Shown: positions 46,181 through 54,769 of the stretch, in pieces | Numbering within the stretch: position 1 is the stretch's first letter | Layout: each line of letters starts with the position of its first letter | Origin: Streptomyces mirabilis | GTDB lineage: Bacteria; Actinomycetota; Actinomycetes; Streptomycetales; Streptomycetaceae | Assembly: GCF_039503195.1 (NCBI RefSeq) | Contig: NZ_JBCJKP010000001.1 | Span: 7,998,001-8,062,000 of the forward strand | Reading direction: 5' to 3' | Length of the DNA: 64,000 nt | Position numbers and translations under genes: made by a program | The notes under the pieces: generated by a model | What the model saw: the letters and a program-made list of their open reading frames with translations, nothing else | What the model was told of the DNA's origin: nothing | Database searches by the model: none

Positions 46181-46199
46181 TTAGACAAGGCTTGCCTAA
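46181..46199 (-). promoter_or_regulatory. DtxR/IdeR-type metal box
   Basis: TTAGRCAAGSCTTGYCTAA is a 19-base dyad with one mismatched pair. Its TTAGG...CCTAA ends and spacing follow the DtxR/IdeR/DmdR consensus. It lies 44-62 bases upstream of the ZIP transporter start, in the expected promoter position. Confidence 0.72.
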
Positions 46200-46435
46200 C
46201 AACCCCTGAAGTGCCATTTCGCGCAAGCTTGGTGAAGTCATTACGCGAGGGCGAAGCCAGCCCCGACGGCCGCTCCTGGGCCGGGCAGTCATCTCGGGGT
46301 GGGTGAACGCCGCACCAATCAATCCGTCGAGCGTCGTTACTCGTATGGATGGAGAGGATGCAACTCACATGAAACCGGAGTGAATGAGGAATTTCAGCCG
46401 AAAATGGTCGATGTACTGACCCACTGGTCCTGGAT

Positions 46436-46660
46436 CACAGCTCACTGACCACCGCGGCCGCCCTCGGCGACGCCTTGCGCCGCCGTACGTTCGAGGACTT
46501 CGGTTTCGAGTCGGAGCACGCCGCGCCCGGCTTGGTGCGGATGCGCAACTGTCCCTTCCACCCCATGACGGCCAAGACTCCGGAACTGGTCTGCAGCGTC
46601 AACCAGGCTTTCCTGGCCGGGTGTCTGGAAGGACACCGTCTGAAGCACCTCGGAGGCAGG
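46436..46660 (+). pseudogene. C-terminal fragment of a winged-helix (ArsR/DeoR-like) regulator
   Basis: The frame runs LTTAAALGDALRRRTFEDFGFE, then GLVRMRNCPFHPMTAKTPELVCSVNQAFLAGCLEG. The NCPFHxxxxxxPELVC pattern closes a family of actinobacterial HTH regulators with a Cys/His sensor end. The HTH part is missing and the end is lost after GHRLKHLGG. No start signal is present. Confidence 0.65.
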
Positions 46661-46952
46661 AGCCACCCGCGGGCGGTGAGTCACATCCTGCTGCGCCTCG
46701 CAGGCGTCGGCGACTCCCCGGTGCCGGCCCATCCATACATGAACAGCTGGAGTCACCCTGAACTCCGCCCATGCTGCCGAAGGTCTGCCTGTTCGCGGAC
46801 CACTCATGCCTACGCTGGAGCCGACGAAGGGCGGCTTGGCCATCGCCGCCGGCCCGTTGCAATGCATCGGGCCCTCGGACCACAACCCCACCCACCATCC
46901 GGACACCGGCCCGTTCCCGTGTCATCGCAAGCCGGCCCCGTGCCATCGATGG

Positions 46953-47588
46953 TTGAGTGAGATCGTGGGCAGTTTCGAGATCAATGAGAACTTGGTGCGC
47001 TCTCTGGTGCATGAGCAGCATCCGGACTTTGCAGGACTGGACCTGTGTGTGGTGGCCGACGGTTGGGACAACCAACTGTGGCCTCTCGCGGACGAGTTGG
47101 CCGTGCGCATGCCTCGCACGGAGCGTGCGCCGTCCCTCCTGCGCAAAGAGCACCAGTGGCTGCCCGCCCTGACCCCGCGTCTACCACTTCCGGTCCCGAC
47201 CCCCCTGCGGATCGGTGAACCGTCCGCACGCTTCCCGCGGCCATGGACCATCGCGACATGGGTTCCCGGCGAACCGGCCGACCGCGCTCCAATCAGCAAC
47301 GACAGCGCGGCCGACACTTTGGCGGACGAGGCCGTTGCGGCTCCCGATGGGGAGGACCCGCCGGTGTGGCTGCACGGCGACCTTCATCCGGCGCATGTCG
47401 TCGTCTCGGATGGCGCACTCGCGGGCGTGATCGACTTCGGTGACATGTGCGCCGGTGATCCGGCGGTCGATCTCGCCGCTGCCCGGGTGCTCGTCGGGCC
47501 CACCCGCCACCGGTTACGAGGTAGTGACAACCGGAGGCCAACTTCTTGGCGCGCGGACTGCTCTTCTTCGGTGAAACCGCGCCAATGA
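46953..47588 (+). pseudogene. aminoglycoside phosphotransferase-like gene with internal deletion
   Basis: The frame from about TTG 46953 opens like an APH/CHK kinase: SFEINENLVRSLVHEQHPDFAGLDLCVVADGWDNQLWPLADELAVRMPRT, then SLLRKEHQWLPALTPRLPLPVPTP. After ISNDSAADTLADE about 60 residues are missing and the catalytic loop follows at once (VWLHGDLHPAHVVV, IDFGD). The loop normally ends in Asn; here it is His. The C-terminal third is lost in a frameshifted tail. Related intact proteins have about 295 residues. It is almost certainly inactive. Confidence 0.75.
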
Positions 47589-47646
47589 GGCAGCTACGAA
47601 CCTTAGTTGGTGCCAAGGGAACGAAGAAATCCAAGGAGACCTGAGC

Positions 47647-48045
47647 ATGAGGCTCGGTATGAAGCGGCTCGCGGTAGTCGGCGCGCTGGGTGTGACCTCA
47701 GCGGCACTGGCGGTATCCCCGGCGTTCGCGAAGAGCGACATCTCGATTCAGGCCACCCCCCACACCGCGCATGTTGGCCACGTGGTGAAGGTGCACGGCC
47801 AGGGTGACGACGACGCCGAGCGATACACCGTGCTCGTCATACAGGAGCGGTCCGGCAAACCCGGCCACTGGGGCCACTGGCACGCCGTCACGCGGAGCTT
47901 CAACGGCGATGCGCGCGCCAACGTCAAGGCCACGCACACGGGCGAGCTGCAGTTCCGTTCAGTGCTGTACTCGACCGACGAACACCACCAGCACGCGAAG
48001 ACGGACCGCATCTCCACGCCAGTGACGGTCCAGGTCGTCCGCTAG
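47647..48045 (+). CDS. small secreted protein of unknown function
   Basis: ATG 47647 follows AAGGAGACCTGAGC, an excellent ribosome site, and yields 132 residues. A signal peptide is clear: MRLGMKRLAV, a hydrophobic core, and AFA-KS as the likely cleavage site near residue 28. The mature part of about 100 residues looks like a single immunoglobulin-like beta domain (GHVVKVHGQGDDD, YTVLVIQERSG, LQFRSVLYSTDEHHQ) with many His. There is no anchor, so it is probably released. Family not recognised. Confidence 0.75.
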   Translation: MRLGMKRLAVVGALGVTSAALAVSPAFAKSDISIQATPHTAHVGHVVKVHGQGDDDAERYTVLVIQERSGKPGHWGHWHAVTRSFNGDARANVKATHTGELQFRSVLYSTDEHHQHAKTDRISTPVTVQVVR

Positions 48046-48342
48046 GGTCGTGACCACGAACGTTCACGGAGTTGGCTGCCACGGCGTGGGCTGCTCCGGG
48101 CGCACGGCGTTGGCTGCCATCCGCAGCGTGGCCGGTCGCGTACCGGGTTGACAGTGGAGGTGGTGCAGATGCCGGCACGTCTGGTGCGCAGACCGGGGTA
48201 GGACGACGTCGATTGCTGCCTGTGCTGTGGAGGGACTGTCACCTTCCTGCGCTCGATCCTCGATGGTGGAGCTACCCCCGGGTGTGCGAGGCCGACGACG
48301 CCAAGAACCGCAAGCACTGGTCCGCGACCCCTGGCAGGGGCG

Positions 48343-48759
48343 CTATGTGCGCCGTTTCGCTGGTTGACCTCGGCCTGCGGCGTGGAGGAACCAGCCAAGT
48401 GCGGCTCCGACGGCGTACCAGAACAGGTCGGGCGTATGGAAAGTGGAGCCCAGAACGAGGCGGGCGACGACGCTCCGCCCGGACAGCTCCGCGGGCACCC
48501 CGCTGAGCTGGAGGAACTCGACCGCCCAGCTGATCCCCAGGGCGACCCCGGCAGCCGTCAGGGGCTTCGCCCGGGGCGCGGCCAGGACAACAAGGGCGTA
48601 GACGAGGGTGGCGTAGAGCGCGTCCCCGGCGTACTTGGCGATGTCTCCTTCCATCCCGGCCCTGGCCCCAAGCCCCACGACAACCGTCAGCACGGCCGCC
48701 CCGGCCGCCATGAGGCGGGTGCGCACCGGGCCGCCGCCGGTCACCGGTGGATCTGTCAT
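48343..48759 (-). CDS. DUF2809 family membrane protein
   Basis: ATG 48759 gives 138 residues with four hydrophobic helices. The patterns GDIAKYAGDALYATLVYALVV and ISWAVEFLQLSGVPAELSG, then PDLFWYAVGAALGW, are those of DUF2809 (VanZ-like small membrane proteins). The function of the family is unknown. The 297 bases on each side contain no gene I can support. Confidence 0.8.
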   Translation of the reverse strand: MTDPPVTGGGPVRTRLMAAGAAVLTVVVGLGARAGMEGDIAKYAGDALYATLVYALVVLAAPRAKPLTAAGVALGISWAVEFLQLSGVPAELSGRSVVARLVLGSTFHTPDLFWYAVGAALGWFLHAAGRGQPAKRRT

Positions 48760-49056
48760 GCGGACACTTTCTCATCCGGCTGCGTCGGGGCTCAGCCGCT
48801 CTAGTCGTGCTCGGGCGAGCGCCGGCGCTGGGGCCGGGGATGGATCGGTGGTAGAGAGCCGGGCAGGACGTGGCCACCATCAGCCCGGGCACGAGGGCCG
48901 ACGCGGCCCTACCATCCCGGGGGTGGCGGCGTGTTCGGTGAATGACGCCCCGGCATGGCACCACAGCAGCCCATTGCCGAGTCTGTCGGCCCATCGGCGC
49001 ATCCGCTTCCCCAGCACGAGTCCTAGAAATACGAGAGAGAAGCAGTCGGAGCGCCC

Positions 49057-49776
49057 ATGGCGAAAGAACGAGTGACGGTGTGCCTTCCCGCCTGCGACAG
49101 AGGGGAGGTCCACGAGGCCATCGGCGCGGCCCTGGCCCCCTACGACTACAACCGCGAGGACGTACCCGATGACCCTGAGTGGATGGGTGAGTGGGACCAC
49201 TGGCAGATCGACGGCCGTGGATGTGAGTTCCCCGTGCTCCCCAGATCCGAGGACGACCCGCGCCTCATCAGGGGCGAGCTGGACCTACGAGGCGTACCCC
49301 GTGTCTTCCCGCCCGGCACCTGCGACGGCGGCCCGCGAGGGCTCCTGGACTTCGACGCCGCCCGTCGGCCCGTGGCCGCCGAGGCCGCCCGGTTCCACGA
49401 CTGGCACGACTTCGCAGCCCGCCACCCAGCCGCCCACCCGCTGGAATTCTTCTGGGAGAAGCACCAGGGAGACCCCGCCTGGCCGCCCCGCCGCGTTCAC
49501 GAGGAGTATCTCGGCCAGGCCGTCCTCAAGGCTCTCCATGACGAACGGCCCGATCTGCGTGATCGGATCGGAAGCTACCCGGTGGGAGGCTTCGGCGACG
49601 ACCTCGCCGCCTACGTGGAGGAGCGGGCCGTGGCGGTCCTGCCCACCAACGCCCTGCTCACCCTGGACGGCCAATGGCGCGGCATCGCGGGCCTGGAGCT
49701 GCGCCGCTATGTCAACGCCTACCTCGATGAGCTGCCGGCCGACGCGATCGTCGTCCGCGTCCTGTACCACGGGTAG
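49057..49776 (+). CDS. hypothetical protein
   Basis: ATG 49057 lies behind GGAGCGCCC and gives 239 residues, acidic and without membrane segments or signal peptide. Recognisable features are aromatic and acidic patches (PEWMGEWDHWQID near residue 40; HPLEFFWEKHQGDPAWPP near 128). I cannot assign a family. Codon use is normal for the genome, so it is a real gene. It stands alone between the DUF2809 gene and corA. Similar single-gene proteins of this length in Streptomyces have no assigned role that I know of. Confidence 0.7.
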   Translation: MAKERVTVCLPACDRGEVHEAIGAALAPYDYNREDVPDDPEWMGEWDHWQIDGRGCEFPVLPRSEDDPRLIRGELDLRGVPRVFPPGTCDGGPRGLLDFDAARRPVAAEAARFHDWHDFAARHPAAHPLEFFWEKHQGDPAWPPRRVHEEYLGQAVLKALHDERPDLRDRIGSYPVGGFGDDLAAYVEERAVAVLPTNALLTLDGQWRGIAGLELRRYVNAYLDELPADAIVVRVLYHG

Positions 49777-50053
49777 TCGGCGCGAAGGTCTACGGTTGCC
49801 CACGAGTTGAGACAGGTGCCCCAGTCGGCGTTTCGGTGCTTCACTGTGCAAGCCCGCTACTCTCCGTGCTGGCCTGCGCTCCCAGATTGCGCCACAGCGG
49901 CGTGGCTCTCGCAGGTCAACGCCCGCGATCGCAAGAGTCCGCGAGGTCGGTGCGCTGCTGATTCTCCCCGGATTCTCCCCAGCGGCCTCAGCCCCGTCGG
50001 CACCTGCGATCGAGGCCGCACCTCCTCACGGCGGCGCCACTCGCGGCGATTGC

Positions 50054-51211
50054 TCAGAGCCAGTCCTTCCGCTTGAAGATGACGTACAGACTGGTGCATA
50101 CGACCGCCATCAGGACGATCGCGAAGGGGTATCCGAGCGCCCAGTGCAACTCCGGCATGCTGTCGAAGTTCATGCCGTAGATCGTGCCGACCAGGGTCGG
50201 GGCGAACAGGATGGCCGCCCAGGACGAGATCTTCTTGATCTCCTCGTTCTGTTCGAAGCCCGCCTCCGCCAGTGCGCGCATCTCGGCGTTCTGTTGTTGG
50301 GTGACGAGGGTGGCGTTGACGGTGAGGATGTCGGTGAGGGCCTGGCGGAAGCCGTCGACGCGTTCGCTGGTGTGGGTGACGTGGTCGGCGACGTCGCGGA
50401 GGTAGCGCTGGAGTTCCTCCTCGGTGCCGTACTTGGCGAAACCCGCCATCAGGCCGTGCAGCATGCCGACCAGCGGGCGGGTGGCGCGCTGGAACTCGAC
50501 CATTTCGCGGGAGAGTTCGTAGATGCGGCGGGACACCTCGGGGTCGCCACGGAAGACCTCGGTCTCGATCTCGTCGATGTCGTTCTGGACGCCGGCGACG
50601 ACGGGGACGTAGCCGTCGACCACGGAGTCGAGAATCGCGTAGAGGACGGCCTCGGGACCGAGTTTCAGCAGCTCCGGGGTGTCCTCCATGCGTCGGCGCA
50701 CCGCCGAGAGGTCCGGCGCCGCGCCGTGCCGGACGGTGATCACGAAGTCGGGGCCCACGAAGACGTGCAGTTCGCCGAAATAGACCTCCTCGGCCGCGTC
50801 CAGATAGCGGGCCGCGCTCAGGACGACGAAGAGTGTGTCGCCGTAGCGCTCCAGCTTCGGACGCTGGTGTGCCTCCATCGCGTCCTCGACGGCGAGCGGA
50901 TGCAGGTCGAACTCGGCCGCCAGGGAGAGGAGTTCGGCCTCCGTGGGGCGGGCGAGGCCGATCCATGCCATGCCGGAGGGCTGGTCGCGCAGCTCTCGGA
51001 AGGTGTCGGCGAGGGAGGCGGGGGTCGAGACCCGTACGCCGTCGCGGTACAGGGCCGCCTGTACGACGCTGTCAGCGGCGGGTTCCGGCTCCGGAGGGTC
51101 GGCGCGCGGCGCCGGGGGCGTCACGCCGGTCGCGGCCGGCGGGTTCAGGGCGCGTCGCCAGACGGGCTTTCTGCCGTTCTTGGCGGTCGGACGGGGGCGT
51201 CGCTCGGACAT
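50054..51211 (-). CDS. corA: CorA-type magnesium/cobalt channel
   Basis: ATG 51211 gives 385 residues. The first 60 are Pro/Arg-rich and probably disordered. The cytoplasmic funnel follows with a long helix, and two membrane helices close the protein. The signature YGMNF is at Gly346-Met347-Asn348 at the end of helix 1. The last residues FKRKDWL form the usual basic tail. It forms a pentameric channel for Mg in the plasma membrane. A start at 51280 is possible, but the ATG at 51211 fits better. Confidence 0.92.
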   Translation of the reverse strand: MSERRPRPTAKNGRKPVWRRALNPPAATGVTPPAPRADPPEPEPAADSVVQAALYRDGVRVSTPASLADTFRELRDQPSGMAWIGLARPTEAELLSLAAEFDLHPLAVEDAMEAHQRPKLERYGDTLFVVLSAARYLDAAEEVYFGELHVFVGPDFVITVRHGAAPDLSAVRRRMEDTPELLKLGPEAVLYAILDSVVDGYVPVVAGVQNDIDEIETEVFRGDPEVSRRIYELSREMVEFQRATRPLVGMLHGLMAGFAKYGTEEELQRYLRDVADHVTHTSERVDGFRQALTDILTVNATLVTQQQNAEMRALAEAGFEQNEEIKKISSWAAILFAPTLVGTIYGMNFDSMPELHWALGYPFAIVLMAVVCTSLYVIFKRKDWL

Positions 51212-51378
51212 TGCGGCTGCCTCCCAAGTCGCTGGTACATCGCTGTGATCACGGAGAAGGATATACGGGTCAAATGTCACGGGCGGGCAGTGGGCGTACC
51301 GTCCGGGCGGGCGTGCCCGTGAAGGGACTCACGGCTTGCGGACAGAAGGTGTCCGCAAGCCCCGTTAGCGTGCACACC

Positions 51379-52563
51379 ATGACGACGAAGCCGAAGACGA
51401 CGACGAGCGGCGTGGACGGGAGCAGGAAGGGGGGCGGGGGTGGGAACAGGGGGCGCGGCGTCGGCGCCCACTCCGCACCCCTACTCGAACCCCGCGCCCT
51501 CAACCGCGCGACCCTCGCCCGCCAGCTCCTCCTGCGCCGCTCCGCCGGTCGTGGCGTCACGGACGCCGTCCGGCACCTCGTGGGTCTTCAGGCGCAGAAC
51601 GTGAAGCCGCCGTACTACGCCCTCGCCGCCCGACTCGAAGGGTTCCGGCCCGAGGAGTTGTCGACGGCCATGGAGGACCGTGCCGTCGTCCGCATCGTGA
51701 CCCTGCGCTCCACCATCCACAGCCACACCGCCGACGACGCCCTCACCCTGCGACCTCTCGTGCAGGGCGCCCGCGACCGGGAGCTGAACAACTTCCGCAG
51801 GGGGCTCGCGGGTGTCGACCTGGACCGGCTCGCCGTGATCGCTCGGGAGCTGGTGGAAGCCGAGCCGCACACGATGAAACAGCTGCGTGAGGAACTGCTC
51901 GTCCACTGGCCGGACGCCGACCCCTTCGCGCTCTCGGTCGCCGCCCGCTGCCGACTGCCGCTCGTCCAGGTCACCCCGCGCGGGCTGTGGGGCCGCAGCG
52001 GCCAGGTCGCGCTGACCACCGCCGAACACTGGCTGGGCCGTCCCACCGAGCCCTCCCCGGGCCCCGACGCGGCCGTCCTGCGCTACCTCGCCGCGTTCGG
52101 GCCCGCCTCCGTGAAGGACATGCAGACCTGGGCGGGACTGACCCGGCTGCGCGAGGCCTTCGAACGCCTCCGCCCGCGACTGCTCACCTTCCGTGACGAG
52201 AACGGCGTCGAACTCTTCGACCTCCCGGACGCGCCCCGCCCCGATGCCGACACCCCGGCCCCGCCCCGTTTCCTGCCCGAGTTCGACAACCTGCTCCTCT
52301 CGCACGCCGACCGCTCCCGGGTGGTGCCCGCCGGTCTCAAAGGGCGTACCTGGGCGGGCAACCAGGCGTACTGCACGCTGCTCGTCGACGGCTTCCTGGC
52401 GGGCTTGTGGCGACAGGAGGGGGACGTGCTCACCATCGAACCGTTCGTCCGGCTCACGAAGGTCCAGCGGGAGGAGGTGGTGGCGGAGGCCGAGGGGCTG
52501 CTCCGGACACTGGCCGGCGCGTCGGCGTCGTACGACATCCGCTTCGGGACCGTGGCCGCGTAA
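51379..52563 (+). CDS. winged-helix DNA-binding-domain protein (HTH_42/YcaQ-like)
   Basis: ATG 51379 gives 394 residues; a Gly-rich stretch (RKGGGGGNRGRG) near residue 20 precedes the domain. The core begins with LNRATLARQLLLRR, then VRHLVGLQAQNVKPPYYALAARLEGF and VRIVTLRSTIHSHTADD. LPEFDNLLLSHADRSRV follows near residue 310. This is the pattern of the winged-helix DNA-binding-domain family (DUF1006), related to YcaQ/AlkX glycosylases that unhook DNA crosslinks. A DNA-repair role is plausible but not shown. It ends immediately before the 18-base repeat array. Confidence 0.85.
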   Translation: MTTKPKTTTSGVDGSRKGGGGGNRGRGVGAHSAPLLEPRALNRATLARQLLLRRSAGRGVTDAVRHLVGLQAQNVKPPYYALAARLEGFRPEELSTAMEDRAVVRIVTLRSTIHSHTADDALTLRPLVQGARDRELNNFRRGLAGVDLDRLAVIARELVEAEPHTMKQLREELLVHWPDADPFALSVAARCRLPLVQVTPRGLWGRSGQVALTTAEHWLGRPTEPSPGPDAAVLRYLAAFGPASVKDMQTWAGLTRLREAFERLRPRLLTFRDENGVELFDLPDAPRPDADTPAPPRFLPEFDNLLLSHADRSRVVPAGLKGRTWAGNQAYCTLLVDGFLAGLWRQEGDVLTIEPFVRLTKVQREEVVAEAEGLLRTLAGASASYDIRFGTVAA

Positions 52564-52707
52564 GCCACGTACGTCTCCCGAGCCATGTACGTCTCCCCAG
52601 CCATGTACGTCACTTAAGTCGCGTACATCATCCGAGCCACGTACGTAGCCCGATGCACGTACGTCACCCGAACCACATACATCACCCGAGCCACGCACGT
52701 CACTGAA
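52564..52707. repeat. eight tandem 18-bp repeats between convergent genes
   Basis: Starting at the base after the stop codon, eight units of 18 bases run without gaps, with the consensus GCCACGTACGTCACCCGA; a decayed ninth follows. Every unit holds a near-palindromic ACGTACGT-like core, and units 4 and a part of 9 share GTCGCGTA. Since 18 is a multiple of three, all frames stay open, but neither neighbour gene includes it in its protein. The array fills most of the gap to the lysE end at 52740. Confidence 0.9.
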
Positions 52708-52739
52708 GTCGCGTAGCGCCCGTACGACCGTCCGGGGAC

Positions 52740-53387
52740 TCACTCCGCGCGACCCGTCACCGCCACCGTCACCCCGAGCCCGATCAGGGTGCAGCCGCCC
52801 GCGCCCCCGATCAGCGACAGCCGACGGTCCGAGCCCGCGAACCAGGAGCGGGCCGCCGACGCCGTCAGCCCCCACAGGGTGTCGGTGACCAGCCCGATGG
52901 AGATCGGGATCAGACCGAGCACCAGCATCTGCACGGGCACCCGCCCCGCCGAGTGGTCCACGAACTGCGGCAGCACCGCCGCGAAGAAGACCAGCCCCTT
53001 GGGGTTGGTGAGGCCGACGAGGCCGCCGTCCAGGACGGTCCGCAGATCGCCGCGCGCCGCGCCCGCGGGCTCCTGTCGCAACGCCGAGGCCTTCATCTCC
53101 TTGCGGTGCCGGAACGCCCGCACCCCCAGCAGGACCAGATACGCGGCACCCGCCAGCTTCACCACCAGGAAGACGGTCAGCGAGCGCTCCACCAGCGAGC
53201 CGATCCCGAAGGCGACCGCGGCCACCAGCAGATACGAGCCGACGACATTGCCCAGCGCGGTCATCACCGCCGTGCGCCGGCCGTGCGCGAGCGCCCGACC
53301 GATCACGAACAGCACACTCGGCCCGGGAATCACGATCACCAGCAGCGACATCGCCGCGAACGCCAGGAACCGGTCCGTGGACACCAT
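52740..53387 (-). CDS. LysE/RhtB-family amino-acid exporter
   Basis: The preferred start is ATG 53387 behind GGGGGTGATGGAC; ATG 53393 is two codons out. The product has 215 residues and six membrane helices. IPGPSVLFVIGRALAHGRRTA near the N-terminus is the family motif, followed by KLAGAAYLVLLGVRAFRHRK and GLTNPKGLVFFAAVLPQFVD. It exports amino acids or similar small molecules. It is divergent from a LysR regulator with 52 bases between the starts, the classical arrangement for regulated exporters. Confidence 0.9.
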   Translation of the reverse strand: MVSTDRFLAFAAMSLLVIVIPGPSVLFVIGRALAHGRRTAVMTALGNVVGSYLLVAAVAFGIGSLVERSLTVFLVVKLAGAAYLVLLGVRAFRHRKEMKASALRQEPAGAARGDLRTVLDGGLVGLTNPKGLVFFAAVLPQFVDHSAGRVPVQMLVLGLIPISIGLVTDTLWGLTASAARSWFAGSDRRLSLIGGAGGCTLIGLGVTVAVTGRAE

Positions 53388-53439
53388 GTCCATCACCCCC
53401 AACGGCCGCCATTCAAACAGGGGCCCTACAGTCCCGGAC

Positions 53440-54306
53440 ATGGAACTGCGGCAACTCGTCTACTTCGTCACGGTCGCCGAGGAGTTGCACTTCGGGCGGG
53501 CGGCGGAGCGTCTGCACATCGTGCAGTCGGCCGTCAGCCAGCAGATACGGCGGCTGGAGCGGGAGCTGGGCGCCGAACTGTTCGACCGTTCACCGCGGCA
53601 CGTACGGCTGACGGGGGCGGGGGAGCGGCTGCTGCCCGAGGCGCGGACGGTGCTCGCCGCCGTGGACCGGGCCCGCGCTGCGGTCGCCCCGGCCGAGGTG
53701 CTGCGTCTGGGCACCAGTACCGGACTCGGCGCTCACCTGGACCGGGTGCTCGCGGGCTTCGCCGAGCGGAAGCCCGCGGTCCAGGTCGAGCTGGTCTCGC
53801 TTCCCGCGCAGGAGCGGCTCGCGCGGGTCGTGGACGGTCGCCTCGACGCCGCGTTCGTACGGGGAGCGGAGCCCCTGGCGGGCGTACGTGTGCTGCCGTT
53901 GTGGCCCGATCCGCTGGTGGTCGCGCTGCCCGCCGGGCACCCCCTGGCCGCCCGCGACGGGATCGACCTCGCCGAACTGGCCCCACTCCCGCTGAGCATC
54001 ACCGCGCGCCGGACCAACCCCGACCTGGTCGACCTGGTCGTCGGGGCCTGTCACGACGCCGGCTTCGAACCACTGCCCGGACCGGTGAGCGGCTCCCTGC
54101 AGGACACCCTCGCCAGCATCGGGACCCGGCCGCTGTGGACGGTCGTCTACGCCTCGCACGCCCGCGTCCTGCACAGCCCCCGGGTCGCCTTCGTCCCCTT
54201 CCGGGCACCGGGACTCGCGCTCACCACGGGACTCGCCGTGCACGGCGCGACGCCGACGCCTCACCTGGACGCCCTGCTCGCGGCCTGCGGCGATCACGAG
54301 AACTGA
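53440..54306 (+). CDS. LysR-family transcriptional regulator
   Basis: ATG 53440 gives 288 residues. The N-terminal winged helix is typical: MELRQLVYFVTVAEELHFGRAAERLHIVQSAVSQQIRRLE, then GAELFDRS. The rest is a two-lobed substrate-binding domain (LRLGTSTGLGAHL, PLVVALPAGHPLAARDGIDL). It most likely controls the divergent lysE gene and itself from the 52-base gap. The effector is unknown. Confidence 0.92.
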   Translation: MELRQLVYFVTVAEELHFGRAAERLHIVQSAVSQQIRRLERELGAELFDRSPRHVRLTGAGERLLPEARTVLAAVDRARAAVAPAEVLRLGTSTGLGAHLDRVLAGFAERKPAVQVELVSLPAQERLARVVDGRLDAAFVRGAEPLAGVRVLPLWPDPLVVALPAGHPLAARDGIDLAELAPLPLSITARRTNPDLVDLVVGACHDAGFEPLPGPVSGSLQDTLASIGTRPLWTVVYASHARVLHSPRVAFVPFRAPGLALTTGLAVHGATPTPHLDALLAACGDHEN

Positions 54307-54410
54307 TCGCTGCGGTCGCGGTCCGCTTCTTGGTCGACGAGCCCCCGCGCGATGAACTGGACCCGTACCCGGAAAGCGGCCGGAGCCGCCCCAGGAGAGG
54401 GAGTTCAGCC

Positions 54411-54593
54411 ATGCCCATCGTCACCATCCAGCAGGGTCCGCGCGACGTCGAGCTCAAGCGGGACCTCGTCAAACGCGTGACCGACGCCTTCGTCGACGCG
54501 TACAGGATCCCCGCCGAGAGCGTGCACGTCTGGATCCACGAGGTGCCGGCGGACAGCTGGGGCAGTGCGGGGAAGCTGACCGCCGACAAGTAG
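54411..54593 (+). CDS. 4-oxalocrotonate tautomerase-family protein
   Basis: ATG 54411 lies behind CAGGAGAGGG; 60 residues is the normal length of a 4-OT subunit. Pro2 (the catalytic Pro1 after Met removal) and the motif MPIVTIQQGP are present. The usual Arg near position 11 may be replaced by Asp or Lys (PRDVELK), and VHVWIHEVPADSWG fits the family. It may tautomerise small enols. A hexamer is expected. Linked weakly to the LysR gene before it (104 bases). Confidence 0.85.
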   Translation: MPIVTIQQGPRDVELKRDLVKRVTDAFVDAYRIPAESVHVWIHEVPADSWGSAGKLTADK

Positions 54594-54646
54594 AGGGGGA
54601 GAGCCGACAAAAGGAGGGGGAAACGGGGGAAGGGGGGAAATGGATA

Positions 54647-54687
54647 GGGGGCGTTGCGGGCCGCTCGTGGAGGCCCGCAACGCCCCC
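54647..54687. terminator. hairpin terminator between convergent genes
   Basis: A 16-base-pair perfect stem (GGGGGCGTTGCGGGCC) with a nine-base loop lies between the tautomerase and trypsin genes, which end towards each other. It probably serves both. Confidence 0.8.
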
Positions 54688-54769
54688 TGGCTTTCACCTG
54701 AGGGGTGCTCAGGAGTCTGGGGGTCCGTCGGCCGCCGGTGACGGACGAACCGTCACCGGCGACTGGTGG

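Noticed and set aside
52564..52707. CRISPR array
   Set aside because: There are no spacers: the 18-base units follow each other directly, and no cas gene is present.
51481..53412. Long leftward frame over the winged-helix gene and the 18-bp repeats
   Set aside because: It is antisense to a clear gene at one end and a wrong-frame reading of lysE at the other; the repeat keeps it open because 18 is divisible by three.
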